DNA from: Spinactinospora alkalitolerans
Lineage (GTDB): Bacteria; Actinomycetota; Actinomycetes; Streptosporangiales; Streptosporangiaceae
Length of the DNA: 64,000 nt
NCBI RefSeq assembly: GCF_013408795.1
Contig: NZ_JACCCC010000001.1
Span: forward strand, 6,510,001-6,574,000
Direction: 5' to 3'
Below, in pieces: positions 31,080-40,299 of this stretch. A model generated the notes under the pieces. It did no database searches and was not told where the DNA came from. It worked only from the letters and a program-made list of their open reading frames with translations. Both the position numbers and the translations under genes were made by a program. Position 1 is the first letter of the stretch. Each line of letters starts with the position of its first letter.

Positions 31080-32999
31080 GTGAGCTCCGAGCCTGCAGCC
31101 CTCAACGCCGACGCCGTGTTGGCGTGTGCGGCCGATGCGATCGTCGTGGTCGACGCCGAGCTCCGGGTCACGGGGTGGAATCCGGCGGCGGAGCGCCTGT
31201 TCGGCTGGCGGGCCGAGGAGGTCATGGGCGAGCCGGTCCCGATCGTGCCCGAGGAGCTGACGGCCGAGCACCACGCCGTGCTGGAGCGGGTGCGCGCCGG
31301 CGGACCGCTCTCCATCGTGAGCAGACGCATGCGGCGCGACGGCCAGGTCGTCGACGTCCGCGTCGACACCAACGGCCTCTTCGACGCCGCGGGCCGACCC
31401 ATCGGCTGGGTGAGCGTCTTCCACACCTACGAGGACGCCGGCGCCCTGCAGTCCCACATGGCCGAGCGCGCCCGGCTGGTGCGCCGGCTCACCGACGTCG
31501 TGGCCGACGTCAACGCCGACCTCGACCTCTCCGCGGTCCTCGACCGCATCGCGCACAGCCTCACCGAGCTCACCGGCGCCGACGCCGGCGGGTTCGTGCT
31601 CATCGAGGACGACCGGCTGCGGCTGGTGAGCCTCACCCAGCTCTCCGACCACCTGCGCGGCTACAGCGCGTCGCTGGAGTCCAGCCTGTTCGGGGAGCTG
31701 CTGCGCAGCGGCAAGACGGTGCTGCTGGCCACCGACGACACCCGGTCCCTCGGCGACCTGATCTGGGCCGACCTGGACGGCCTGCACACCATCGCGCTGG
31801 GCGTGTCCAACGTGCAGGGCAGGCCCTACGGGGCGCTGTACGCGCTGTACAGCAGGCGCAAGGTCGGCCACATCGAGCTCGAACTCCTGGAGCTGCTGGC
31901 CGCGCACGCCGGGGTGGCGCTCGGCAACGCGATGGCCTACCAGGAGATGGTCCGCCAGCGCGCGCACGAGCACGCGGTGGTCGACGCCAGCGCCGACGGG
32001 ATCGCGGTGCTGGACCGCGCCGGCCGGGTGCGCAAGTGGAACCGGTCCGCGGCCGAGCTGACCGGGCGCGCGTTCGGCGACGTGGTCGGCCGCCCGCCGC
32101 CGTTCCCCCTGCCCCGGGAGCAGGGCGAGCCGATCAAGCACCTGCTGGACAACGGCTGCTGGCTGGAGATCCTCATCGCCGACATCCCCGGGACCGAGGA
32201 GCGGGTGGTCGACTTCCGCGACGTCACGCAGGCCAAGGCGCTGGAGGAGGAGAAGGACCTGTTCCTCGCGACGGCCAGCCACGAGCTGCGCACCCCCATC
32301 ACGGTCGTGCAGGGGTTCGCCAACACCCTGGTGCAGCGCTGGGAGAAGCTCGACGACGCCGCGCGCCGCTCCGCCGTCACCACGATCGCCGAGCGCTCCG
32401 CGACGCTGGCGCACCTGGTGGAGAACCTCGGGCTGGGGTCGCGCGCGGGAAGCGGCGACCTCGCCGTCTCCAACGCTCCCTTCGACCTCCGGAAGCTGCT
32501 GAAGTCCACCACGGCGGCGTTCCGGCCGCTTTCGGGCCGGCACGGGCTCACATTGGCGCTGCCCGAATGCCTGCCCGAGGTGGTCGGTGATCCGGTCGCC
32601 ACCGATGTCATCGTCGGCCAGCTCCTGGAGAACGCGTTCAAGTACTCCCCTGACGGCGGCTCGGTGGTCGTGCGCGCCGAGGTGCGCCGGGACCGCGTCG
32701 TCGTCGCCGTCGAGGACGAGGGGATCGGGATCGCGTCCGGTGACGAGGAGCGGATCTTCGAGCGGTTCGTGCAGGGCGAGGCCGGGGATCGCCGCAGGTT
32801 CGGCGGCATCGGCCTGGGGCTCTACATCGCGCGCAGGCTGGCCAGGGTGCAGGGCGGCGACGTCACGGCCCACCCCAACGACCCGAGCGGGACGCGGATG
32901 AGATTCACGCTACAGCGCGCCGGGAACCGCGGTCCGGGATCCGGCGCCGAATCGAGCATTCCGGTTGCGGACGACACGGAGGACGGCGCGGCGCCGTGA
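31080..32999 (+). CDS. PAS-GAF-PAS sensor histidine kinase
   Basis: The 639-residue cytoplasmic kinase has, in order, PAS (about 8-115; WNPAAERLFGW), GAF (about 135-280), a second PAS (about 295-385; KWNRSAAEL), HisKA with phospho-accepting His near residue 401 (SHELRTPIT), and HATPase_c (ENAFKYSPDGG, DEGIGI, GGIGLGLYIARRL). No membrane helix is seen, so it senses a cytoplasmic signal, perhaps redox or gas. No response regulator gene is nearby, making it an orphan. The GTG at 31080 starts close to the first PAS domain. Confidence 0.88.
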   Translation: MSSEPAALNADAVLACAADAIVVVDAELRVTGWNPAAERLFGWRAEEVMGEPVPIVPEELTAEHHAVLERVRAGGPLSIVSRRMRRDGQVVDVRVDTNGLFDAAGRPIGWVSVFHTYEDAGALQSHMAERARLVRRLTDVVADVNADLDLSAVLDRIAHSLTELTGADAGGFVLIEDDRLRLVSLTQLSDHLRGYSASLESSLFGELLRSGKTVLLATDDTRSLGDLIWADLDGLHTIALGVSNVQGRPYGALYALYSRRKVGHIELELLELLAAHAGVALGNAMAYQEMVRQRAHEHAVVDASADGIAVLDRAGRVRKWNRSAAELTGRAFGDVVGRPPPFPLPREQGEPIKHLLDNGCWLEILIADIPGTEERVVDFRDVTQAKALEEEKDLFLATASHELRTPITVVQGFANTLVQRWEKLDDAARRSAVTTIAERSATLAHLVENLGLGSRAGSGDLAVSNAPFDLRKLLKSTTAAFRPLSGRHGLTLALPECLPEVVGDPVATDVIVGQLLENAFKYSPDGGSVVVRAEVRRDRVVVAVEDEGIGIASGDEERIFERFVQGEAGDRRRFGGIGLGLYIARRLARVQGGDVTAHPNDPSGTRMRFTLQRAGNRGPGSGAESSIPVADDTEDGAAP

Positions 33000-33211
33000 T
33001 GTGGCCACGGATCCACCGGGGATGATGGGTTTCCGGGGGAACTGAACGGGGCATTTCGGCCGTGGCGGGGTTCAAAGACGAAACAGTGCCGCTCACCGGC
33101 AGAACGAGCGCAAGGCGCAACACCAGCGAGGGCGCACCCGCCGGACCATCCCCCCGACGCCGGGCCAGCGACCGGCGAGGGGACCGGTGCGCCGATGAAC
33201 AGGAGAAGGAC

Positions 33212-33781
33212 GTGTCGAGGGCCGTACTGCTGCCACATGTGCCGTCGAGTGTCACCGCCGCACGTCAGCACCTCTGTTCCGACCTGCACGACTTCGGTGT
33301 CGGAGCGCCCGAGGTCGACGACGCCGCGCTCATCATCAGCGAACTGCTGAGCAACGCGCTGCGCCACGCCTCCCCCCTGCCGCCGCCCTTCCCGCCCGAC
33401 TCCGTGCGGGTGTCCTGGAACGTCGTTCTCGATACCGACGGCGCCGACAGTGCCGACGGCGCCGACGGCGCCTCCTCCGGAGGGTGGATCGAGATCTCGG
33501 TGTGCGACGGCGGGGCCGAGACCCTGCCGAGGATCGCCCGCCCCTCGCTCTCCGCGCTCGGCGGCCGGGGGCTGGGGATCGTGCAGCACCTCGCGACCAA
33601 GTGGGGCACCGAGGTCGACGACGCCACCACCACGGTCTGGGCGGTGCTGGAGGTGCCCGAGAGCGGGTCGCCGCGGGCCGAGTCCTCCGCCGCGCCGGGC
33701 ACGGCCGCTGCGCCGCCGGCGGGGAGCGGACCCATGGTGACGACCGGGGCCCTGGCCGCCTCCGAGGCGTCCAGGGCCTGA
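33212..33781 (+). CDS. RsbW-like anti-sigma/ATP-binding protein
   Basis: The 189-residue protein has a HATPase_c domain of the RsbW/SpoIIAB class: AALIISELLSNALRHA (N-box) and CDGGAETLPR...LGGRGLGIVQHLATKWG (G-box). It likely binds a sigma factor or an anti-anti-sigma factor as a serine kinase. AGGAG at 33201 sets the GTG start at 33212. Its C-terminal 35 residues are Ala/Pro/Ser-rich. It lies one gene upstream of an STAS protein, so partner switching is plausible. Confidence 0.82.
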   Translation: MSRAVLLPHVPSSVTAARQHLCSDLHDFGVGAPEVDDAALIISELLSNALRHASPLPPPFPPDSVRVSWNVVLDTDGADSADGADGASSGGWIEISVCDGGAETLPRIARPSLSALGGRGLGIVQHLATKWGTEVDDATTTVWAVLEVPESGSPRAESSAAPGTAAAPPAGSGPMVTTGALAASEASRA

Positions 33782-33885
33782 CGTTTCCCCGGTTCACGGG
33801 GTTTTAACCACCCGATTCCGGACGGTGTCGCGAAACACCGCGAACGAGGTGGCCAGGGCTGCACGCGACCGCTACAGTCACGACT

Positions 33886-34242
33886 GTGGAGTTGAAGATC
33901 TCAAGTCAGTCTCAGGCGGATTACGCGATTGTTGCCGTCCGCGGTGAGATTGATCTTTACACGGCACCGCATTTGCACAGCGAGCTCGTCGACGCGTTGG
34001 ACGACGGGGCCTCCCGGCTCCTCGTCGACATGTCCGGGGTGGAATTCTGCGATTCCACCGGCATGAACGTCCTGTTGTCGGCCATGAAGCGGTCGCGGGA
34101 GAAGGAGGGCGACCTCGAACTCGTGGCCCCGCGCCCGGCGGTCATGAAGATTCTGCAGATCACCGGCCTCGACGGTGTCTTCACGATCCACGAGTCCACC
34201 GACGCCGTCCCCGTCGCCGCGGGCAGCAGCGCCGCGAAGTAG
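33886..34242 (+). CDS. STAS-domain anti-anti-sigma factor (BldG-like)
   Basis: The 118-residue protein contains RGEIDLYTAPHLHSELVDAL and the phosphorylation motif FCDSTGMNVLL, with serine as the expected target. Unphosphorylated STAS proteins bind an RsbW-type partner and free the sigma factor. TACAGT ends seven bases before the GTG, so the transcript is probably leaderless. It resembles BldG of Streptomyces, which controls development, but I cannot assign orthology. Confidence 0.88.
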   Translation: MELKISSQSQADYAIVAVRGEIDLYTAPHLHSELVDALDDGASRLLVDMSGVEFCDSTGMNVLLSAMKRSREKEGDLELVAPRPAVMKILQITGLDGVFTIHESTDAVPVAAGSSAAK

Positions 34243-34257
34243 CCCGGGGACCCGATC

Positions 34258-35094
34258 ATGAGTTCTGGCAGCGCCGGTGGCCGGGGGGACGGCGACCGCG
34301 GCGGCGTCGCCGTCGTCGTCCCGGCCAAGGACGAGGGTGACCGCATCGCGGCCACCGTCCGGGCCGCCCGGACGCTGCCCGGCGTCGACCTCGTGGTCGT
34401 CGTCGACGACGGCTCGGCCGACGGCACCGCCGCCGCGGCCGTCGACGCCGGCGCGCGGGTGCTCCGGCACAGCCGCAACCGCGGCAAGGGCGCCGCCATG
34501 GAGACCGGAGCCGAGGGCGTCCGGCTGATCGAGGAGCACGAGACCGCCACCGGGACCGTCGCGGCACCGCGGCACCTGCTGTTCCTCGACGCCGACCTGG
34601 CCGGCACCGCGGCCGACGCCGGGCCGCTGGTGGAACCGGTGCTCGACGGCGTGACCGATATGACCATCGCGCTCTTCCCCGCCACCCGGACGCGCCTCGG
34701 CGGCCACGGGTTCGTGGTGCGGCTGGCCCGCGAAGGGATCAAGCGCGCGACCGGCTGGGAGGCCGAGCAGCCGCTCAACGGGCAGCGCTGCCTGACCCGC
34801 GCCGCGTTCGAGGCGGTGCGCCCGCTGGCCCACGGGTTCGGCGTGGAGACCGGGATGACCATCGACCTGCTGCACCGCGGTTTCCGGGTGCTGGAGGTGG
34901 AGGTGCCGATGGAGCACCGGGCCACCGGCACCGATCTGCGGGCGCAGGTGCACCGGGCCCGGCAGTTCACCGATGTCGGCCGCGCGCTGGCGGCGCGCGA
35001 ACTGCGCCCGGCGGCGGTGCGCCGGATGTGGCGCCTCCGCGAGGGGCTGCGCGAGGCCTCGCGGTCCGTTTCGCGCAGGATCAACCGGAAGTGA
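34258..35094 (+). CDS. family 2 glycosyltransferase
   Basis: The 278-residue enzyme has GT-A features: VVVPAKDEGDRI at the start, VVVDDGSADGT for nucleotide binding, RNRGKGAAMETG and the DAD motif in LLFLDADLAG. No membrane helix is seen. It resembles dolichol-phosphate-sugar or glucosyl-3-phosphoglycerate synthases in layout. The acceptor is unknown. It begins 15 bases after the STAS gene, so the two are probably co-transcribed. Confidence 0.82.
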   Translation: MSSGSAGGRGDGDRGGVAVVVPAKDEGDRIAATVRAARTLPGVDLVVVVDDGSADGTAAAAVDAGARVLRHSRNRGKGAAMETGAEGVRLIEEHETATGTVAAPRHLLFLDADLAGTAADAGPLVEPVLDGVTDMTIALFPATRTRLGGHGFVVRLAREGIKRATGWEAEQPLNGQRCLTRAAFEAVRPLAHGFGVETGMTIDLLHRGFRVLEVEVPMEHRATGTDLRAQVHRARQFTDVGRALAARELRPAAVRRMWRLREGLREASRSVSRRINRK

Positions 35095-35158
35095 CCTTGA
35101 CGCGCCGAGCACGGCGCGTATCTGTATGGGAACGTACGGTAACTATTAGTCTCGGATT

Positions 35159-36031
35159 GTGCTATCTACGATCCTGGCCGTCTGCGGTGCGTCGTTGGGA
35201 CTGGGCGGACTGGCCTTCGCAGCAATCGCATACCTCAGAGTGAGGGAGGCGGCCGAGGAGTGCCGGTCCCTCGTCGGCAGGCTCCTGCGCGACTCCGGAA
35301 ACGTCGACGTCCTGGCGATGCGCGACGTCGCCCTGGTGCGCTACGACGCGCTGGAGGAGATGTCGGGCGCGCGTTCGTTCTCGCTGGCGATGCTCAACGT
35401 CGCCGGGGACGGTGTGGTGCTGACCTCGATCAACGGGCGCACCGAGACCCGCACCTACGCCAAGATCGTCGAGGGCGGCAACGCCACCGACGCGCTCTCC
35501 CCCGAGGAGTACCGCGCGGTCCGCGCCGCCCGCCTCGGCCACGGGGTCGGCTCCGCCGTCCCCACGGACGACGACGAGGGCGGGGCGATGGTCTCGGTGA
35601 CCACGAGGACGGGGCCCGGGTCCGGGGGGAGGACTCCCGGACCCGAGGCGGTGCAGCGGGAACCCGAGGCCGAGGCGCCCCGGCTCGTCAAGGTGCGGGA
35701 GCCGGTCGCCTCGCCGGGACCCGAGGCCGCGGGGAGCGCGGGCGCGGCCGAGCCCGCGTGGGAGCCGGAACCCGAACCGGAACCGGTGCCCGAACCGGTG
35801 CGGCAGCGGAAACCGGAGCCCGAGCCCTACCGGCGGCCCGAGCCCGTGCCGGAACCGGAGCCCGCGTGGGAGCCGGAACCCGAACCCGGGCCCTACCGGC
35901 GGCCGGAACCCGAACCCGAGCCCGCCGGGGAAGGGGAGCCGATGATCGACATCCCCGATCAGGTGGAGGCCAGGTCCCGCGGCGACGGCCGGCACCGGCG
36001 GACGGAGTCGTCCTCGGTCGGCAAGGGCTGA
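35159..36031 (+). CDS. DUF4446 membrane protein with Glu-Pro repeat tail
   Basis: The 290-residue protein has one N-terminal helix ([22 protein letters not shown]) and the DUF4446 domain ([47 protein letters not shown]). A tail from about residue 170 is made of EPEPEP and [10 protein letters not shown] repeats. TATTAG lies nine bases before the GTG, which allows a leaderless mRNA. The position before pheA and serS is conserved in actinobacteria as I know it. Function is unknown. Confidence 0.82.
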   Translation: MLSTILAVCGASLGLGGLAFAAIAYLRVREAAEECRSLVGRLLRDSGNVDVLAMRDVALVRYDALEEMSGARSFSLAMLNVAGDGVVLTSINGRTETRTYAKIVEGGNATDALSPEEYRAVRAARLGHGVGSAVPTDDDEGGAMVSVTTRTGPGSGGRTPGPEAVQREPEAEAPRLVKVREPVASPGPEAAGSAGAAEPAWEPEPEPEPVPEPVRQRKPEPEPYRRPEPVPEPEPAWEPEPEPGPYRRPEPEPEPAGEGEPMIDIPDQVEARSRGDGRHRRTESSSVGKG

Positions 36032-36093
36032 GCAGGGCCGTGACCGGGCCTTCGGCGCACGGGCCTGCGGCCGGGCCGAGTAACCTGCAGGAT

Positions 36094-37041
36094 ATGCCGA
36101 AGCGTTACGCCTACCTGGGACCAGAGGGCACCTTCACCGAGGCCGCGCTGCGTGCGCTCGTGCCCGGCGAGGACGCGGGGGCGTTCGTCCCGTGCACGGG
36201 GGTCGACGCGGTGTTCGCCGCGGTCCGCGACGGCGAGGTCGCCGGCGGCGTCGCCCCGCTGGAGAACTCGGTGGAGGGCGGGGTGACCGCCACGATCGCC
36301 GAGCTCATCAACGGGGACCCACTGCTGATCGCGGCCGAGACCGCGATCCCGGTGGAGTTCACCCTGTTCGCCCGCTCGGGCGTCGCGCTCTCCGACGTCA
36401 AGCGGGTGGCGACCCACCCGCACGCGCTCGCGCAGTGCCGCGGGTGGCTGGCCCGCCACCTGCCCGACGCCGAGACGTTCACGATGTCGTCGACGGCAGC
36501 GGCGGCGCAGGCGGTCGCCGAGCCGGGGGCGCCCTACGACGCGGCGATCTCGGCGCGCATCGCGGGCGAGCGCTACGGGCTGGCCGCCGTCGCCGAGGGC
36601 GTGGGCGACCGGTCGGAGGCCGCGACCAGGTTCGTCTACCTGACCCGTCCGGGGGCGCTGCCCGAGCCGACGGGCGCCGACCGCACGTCGCTGGTGGCGT
36701 TCATCGCCGACGACCACCCCGGCGCGCTGGTGGAGCTGCTGAACCAGTTCGCGGTGCGCGGAGTGAACCTGACCCGGCTGGAGTCCCGGCCGACGGGCGA
36801 CGGGCTGGGCCGGTACTGCTTCTGCATCGACGCCGACGGCCACGTGGCCGAGGCCCGCGTGGGCGAGGCCCTGATGGGGCTGCGCCGGATCTGCACCGAC
36901 ATCCGCTTCCTCGGCAGCTACCCGCGCGCCGACGCCGAGACCGAGCTCACCCCGTTCATACCCGCCAGGGGGACCACGAACGCCGCATTCCACGAGGCCG
37001 AGGAGTGGCTGGCCCGCATCCGATCGGGCGCCGTGGCCTGA
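36094..37041 (+). CDS. pheA: prephenate dehydratase
   Basis: The 315-residue enzyme converts prephenate to phenylpyruvate in phenylalanine synthesis. Motifs are YLGPEGTFTEAAL at the start, PLENSVEGGV and SEAATRFVYL (the catalytic threonine in TRF). A C-terminal ACT domain (TSLVAFIADDHPGALVELLNQFAVRGVNLTRLESRPT) gives feedback control by phenylalanine. There is no fused chorismate mutase. TAACCT ends seven bases before the ATG, pointing to a leaderless transcript. Confidence 0.95.
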   Translation: MPKRYAYLGPEGTFTEAALRALVPGEDAGAFVPCTGVDAVFAAVRDGEVAGGVAPLENSVEGGVTATIAELINGDPLLIAAETAIPVEFTLFARSGVALSDVKRVATHPHALAQCRGWLARHLPDAETFTMSSTAAAAQAVAEPGAPYDAAISARIAGERYGLAAVAEGVGDRSEAATRFVYLTRPGALPEPTGADRTSLVAFIADDHPGALVELLNQFAVRGVNLTRLESRPTGDGLGRYCFCIDADGHVAEARVGEALMGLRRICTDIRFLGSYPRADAETELTPFIPARGTTNAAFHEAEEWLARIRSGAVA

Positions 37042-37059
37042 AGTACCCCTCTTCCCCGC

Positions 37060-37259
37060 CGATCTTGACCTTGAGTTCTGACCTTGGCCATCGGGGGTCG
37101 TGAAGCCTCGGCCGAAGGTGGGATCCGCGGTGGTTGGGTGATGGTGCGCGCCGTCCCTCCTGGGGCCGGCCTTGAAGACCCCTTGGGGGCGAGGTTAAAA
37201 CTCACGTCGACCTTATGGGGCCTGAAAACGCTGCGATGACCCCGACAAGGCCAAGATCG
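37060..37259. repeat. dispersed intergenic repeat, copy A
   Basis: Arms CGATCTTGACCTTG (37060-37073) and CAAGGCCAAGATCG (37246-37259) are inverted with one mismatch. Between them is CCTTGGCCATCGGGGGTC, shared with copies B and C. The element fills most of the pheA-serS gap. Confidence 0.65.
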
Positions 37260-37340
37260 CCGAGAGCACCCGCGCACAGCGTGCGCACGTCGCCGGTAAA
37301 GCGGTGTGTGGCCGTGCGGTATCCCCGGTAACCTGCTCAC

Positions 37341-38609
37341 GTGATCGACCTGCGTGCTCTACGGGATGACCCTGACCGCCTTCGTGTTTCGCAGCGGGCC
37401 CGCGGCGAGGACGAGTCCGTCGTCGACCGGCTGCTCGACCTCGACTCTCGCCGCCGCGCCGCGCTGACGCGCTTCGAATCGCTGCGCGCCGAACAGAAGA
37501 CCGTCGGCAAGTCGGTGTCCAAGGCCTCTCCCGAGGAGCGCGAGGAGCTCCTGGTCCGGGCGAAGAGCCTGGCGGCCAACGTCAAGGAGGCCGAGGCCGA
37601 GGCCGAGCGGCTGGCCGGCGAGCTCGACTCGCTGCTCGCCTCCGTGCCCAACCTCGTCGAGGAGGGCGCGCCCGAGGGCGGGGTCGACGACTTCACGGTC
37701 GTCGAGGAGAGCGGGACACCCCGCGCGTTCGACTTCGCCCCGCGCGACCACCTGGAGCTGGGCGAGATGCTCGGCGCCATCGACATGGACCGCGGCGCCA
37801 AGGTCTCGGGCGCGCGCTTCTACTTCCTCACCGGTGTGGGCGCCATGCTGGAGCTCGGCCTGCTCACCATGGCCATGCAGCGGGCCGTGGCCGACGGCTT
37901 CACGCCGATGGTCCCGCCGGTGCTGGTCAAGTCCGAGACGATGGAGGGCACCGGCTTCCTCGGCGAGCACTCCGCCGAGGTCTACCACCTGCCGGCCGAC
38001 GACCTGTACCTCGTGGGCACCTCCGAGGTGCCGCTGGCCGGCTACCACGCCGGCGAGATCCTGCCGGCCGACGCGCTGCCCAACCGCTACATCGGCTGGT
38101 CGTCCTGCTTCCGCAGGGAGGCCGGCTCCTACGGCAAGGACACCCGCGGCATCATCCGGGTGCACCAGTTCAACAAGGTCGAGATGTTCGTCTACACCCA
38201 CCCCGAGCAGGCGCACGAGGAGCACCTGCGGCTGCTGGCGTGGGAGCGGCGGATGCTCGACGACCTGGAGCTGCCCTACCGCGTGGTCGACATCGCGGGC
38301 GGCGACCTCGGCACCAGCGCCGCGCGCAAGTACGACTGCGAGGCGTGGATCCCCACGCAGGGCCGCTACCGCGAGCTGACCTCGACCTCCAACTGCACCG
38401 ATTTCCAGGCCCGCCGCCTCAACATCCGCTACCGCGACGGCGAGGGCAGGCCGCGCTTCGCCGCCACCCTCAACGGCACCCTGGCGACCACGCGCTGGAT
38501 CGTCGCCATCCTGGAGAACCACCAGCAGGAGGACGGGTCCGTCATCGTCCCCGAGGCCCTGCGCCCCTTCGTCGGCCGCGACGTCCTGGAGCCGGTCGAC
38601 AAGAAGTAA
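37341..38609 (+). CDS. serS: seryl-tRNA synthetase
   Basis: The 422-residue class II synthetase has an N-terminal coiled-coil arm for tRNA-Ser (about residues 30-100). Catalytic motif 2 is [25 protein letters not shown] and motif 3 is [19 protein letters not shown]. Length is typical. The GTG at 37341 follows TAACCT by six bases, so translation may be leaderless. No T-box structure is visible upstream. Confidence 0.96.
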   Translation: MIDLRALRDDPDRLRVSQRARGEDESVVDRLLDLDSRRRAALTRFESLRAEQKTVGKSVSKASPEEREELLVRAKSLAANVKEAEAEAERLAGELDSLLASVPNLVEEGAPEGGVDDFTVVEESGTPRAFDFAPRDHLELGEMLGAIDMDRGAKVSGARFYFLTGVGAMLELGLLTMAMQRAVADGFTPMVPPVLVKSETMEGTGFLGEHSAEVYHLPADDLYLVGTSEVPLAGYHAGEILPADALPNRYIGWSSCFRREAGSYGKDTRGIIRVHQFNKVEMFVYTHPEQAHEEHLRLLAWERRMLDDLELPYRVVDIAGGDLGTSAARKYDCEAWIPTQGRYRELTSTSNCTDFQARRLNIRYRDGEGRPRFAATLNGTLATTRWIVAILENHQQEDGSVIVPEALRPFVGRDVLEPVDKK

Positions 38610-38622
38610 TTCGCGCCACCGA

Positions 38623-38666
38623 CGCCCGGTCCCCGCGCCCAGCAGTGCGCGGAGGCCGGGCGTTTC
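38623..38666 (+). terminator. terminator after serS
   Basis: CGCCCGG and CCGGGCG pair, with further internal pairing of CCGCGC and GCGCGG, followed by TTTCCGTATTT. Confidence 0.7.
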
Positions 38667-38933
38667 CGTATTTGAAAAGCCGCTGACCTGGGAAAGGACA
38701 TCTTTGTCGACTTTTCGTCGCGCTGGTCCGGCTTGACGGTGAGACGTTCCGATTCGGTGCGATTCGCCGAATGGTTTGGATGCGTTATGACACATTCGCT
38801 CCCTGTTATTTCGCTTCTGTGCTCGGGCAGCCAGAGACCAAGCCCGCAGCACCGTTCCGCAAAACGATGCGGCGGGTGAGCCCGAACTGGAAACCCCCAC
38901 CCCCTCGGTGGGATCGACAGAAAGGGAACAACC
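38667..38933. other. gene-free leader region of the small secreted protein gene
   Basis: Relatively AT-rich sequence without a convincing gene. It should contain the promoter of the gene at 38934; AAAGGGAA lies just upstream of that ATG. Confidence 0.45.
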
Positions 38934-39233
38934 ATGAACGTGCGTCGCATCGCCACCGTCGGAGCCATCGCCCCGGCCATCGCCCTGGCCGCTCCGGGCC
39001 TGGCCATGGCCGACTCCTTCGAGCAGTCGGGGAACATGGCCGGCCCCGACGGCGCGAGCTCCCACAGCGTCAGCGCCTCCTCCGGCGGTACCGGCGGCGG
39101 TGGCGCCTCTTACGAGGAGTCGCACCAGTGGGCGGGCCCTGACGGCGCCGGCTCCTCCTCCACCAGCAGCAACGCCGGCGGTTCCGGCGACGAGGGCCTG
39201 CTGGGAGGCCTGGGGCTGGGCGGCATCCTCTAA
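38934..39233 (+). CDS. small Ser/Gly-rich secreted protein
   Basis: The 99-residue product has a Sec signal peptide (MNVRRIATVGAIAPAIALAAPGLAMA, cut after AMA). Two related units follow, DSFEQSGNMAGPDGASSHS and SYEESHQWAGPDGAGSSS, and a GLLGGLGLGGIL end. No cysteines are present, so it is not a rodlin or chaplin of the disulfide type. A paralogue follows 111 bases downstream. The family is unknown to me; a cell-surface role is inference. Confidence 0.7.
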   Translation: MNVRRIATVGAIAPAIALAAPGLAMADSFEQSGNMAGPDGASSHSVSASSGGTGGGGASYEESHQWAGPDGAGSSSTSSNAGGSGDEGLLGGLGLGGIL

Positions 39234-39254
39234 CGGCCGCCCCGCAATGACGAC

Positions 39255-39282
39255 GGCCCGGCGGGGGCATCCCCGCCGGGCC
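39255..39282. terminator. hairpin between the two secreted protein genes
   Basis: GGCCCGGCGGGG and CCCCGCCGGGCC pair perfectly (12 bp) around GCAT. It may terminate the first gene or set the ratio between the two. Confidence 0.65.
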
Positions 39283-39344
39283 GCCTTCGTGCCGACCACG
39301 GTGCGAAGGCGCACGACCTCGCACGCCACCGAAAGGACGCCCCC

Positions 39345-39557
39345 ATGACGACCCGCCGTATCGCCACCGTCCTGCTCGCCGCCCCGGCCGTCGCCCTGGC
39401 CGCCCCGGCCATGGCCTCGGCCGCCTCCTACGAGGAGCGCTCCAGCAGCGTCGGCCCCGGCGGCGCCGAATCCTCCAGCATCGTCAGCAGCGCCGGAGAG
39501 TCGTCGCTGGTCGGTCTCGGCCTCAATATCGGCGTCATCAACCTCGACCTGCTCTGA
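39345..39557 (+). CDS. small secreted protein, paralogue of the gene at 38934
   Basis: The 70-residue product has the same signal peptide style (MTTRRIATVLLAAPAVALAAPAMASA). One SYEERSSSVGPGGAESSS unit matches the repeat of its neighbour, and the protein ends in a hydrophobic GLGLNIGVINLDLL. GAAAGGAC precedes the ATG. The shared signal and repeat show tandem duplication. Function is unknown. Confidence 0.7.
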   Translation: MTTRRIATVLLAAPAVALAAPAMASAASYEERSSSVGPGGAESSSIVSSAGESSLVGLGLNIGVINLDLL

Positions 39558-39629
39558 CCCCGCCGGTGACCGATCCAACGCGGGGCGGGCGGCGGGCACG
39601 CCGGTGCCCGTCCCGCCCCGCCGCACCGC

Positions 39630-40202
39630 CTACAGGTACGGCCCGGAGCCGGGACCGGGCAGGTGCTGGCCGGGGCCCTCGCCCTCCTGGGCCTGCGGCA
39701 TGCCGGCCGGGAGGGCCTTGCGCATGTTCTCCAACTGCGCCCTGGCGGCCATCTGCTGGGCGAACAGGGTGGTCTGGATGCCGTGGAACAGGCCCTCCAG
39801 CCAGCCGACCAACTGGGCCTGGGCGATCCGGAGCTCGGCGTCGCTGGGGGTCTCGCCCTCGGTGAACGGCAGAGAGAGCCGCTCCAGCTCGCTGACGAGC
39901 TCCGGGGCCAGGCCGTCCTCCAGCTCCTTGATGGAGCTGGAGTGGATCTCCTTGAGGCGCGCGCGGCTGGCCTCGTCCAGCGGCGCGGCCTTCACCTCGT
40001 CGAGAAGCTGGCGGATCATGCTGCCGATGCGCATGACCTTCGCCGGCTGCTCCACCATCTCGGTCACGGGGCGCTCCTCCTGCCCCTGCTCCTCGTCGCC
40101 GTCGGCGGCCTCCGCCGCATCGCCGGAGGCCCCGGCCGAACCGCCGGGCCCGACGACGAGGATGTGCGGGTGCTGCTCTTCTTCGTTGAATCCGTTGCTC
40201 AT
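39630..40202 (-). CDS. bpa: bacterial proteasome activator (Bpa)
   Basis: The 190-residue protein has the four-helix core of Bpa/PafE (PAKVMRIGSMIRQLLDEVKAAPLDEASRARLKEIHSSSIKELEDGL...LVGWLEGLFHGIQTTLFAQQMAARAQLENMR). It ends in GPYL, equivalent to the GQYL gate-opening tail that docks in the 20S proteasome. Bpa drives ATP-independent degradation of unfolded proteins. The N-terminal 50 residues are acidic and disordered. The start MSNGFNEEE was chosen from spacing to AGGTGA. The proteasome genes are not in this window. Confidence 0.9.
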   Translation of the reverse strand: MSNGFNEEEQHPHILVVGPGGSAGASGDAAEAADGDEEQGQEERPVTEMVEQPAKVMRIGSMIRQLLDEVKAAPLDEASRARLKEIHSSSIKELEDGLAPELVSELERLSLPFTEGETPSDAELRIAQAQLVGWLEGLFHGIQTTLFAQQMAARAQLENMRKALPAGMPQAQEGEGPGQHLPGPGSGPYL

Positions 40203-40299
40203 CAAGAATGTCACCTAGCGGCTTCGGGATGTGGATCTGCGGGTTCCCGGCCCCGCCGCGCGCGTCCCTGGGGGCGTCGCGCGGCGGGGCCGGTGCCTG

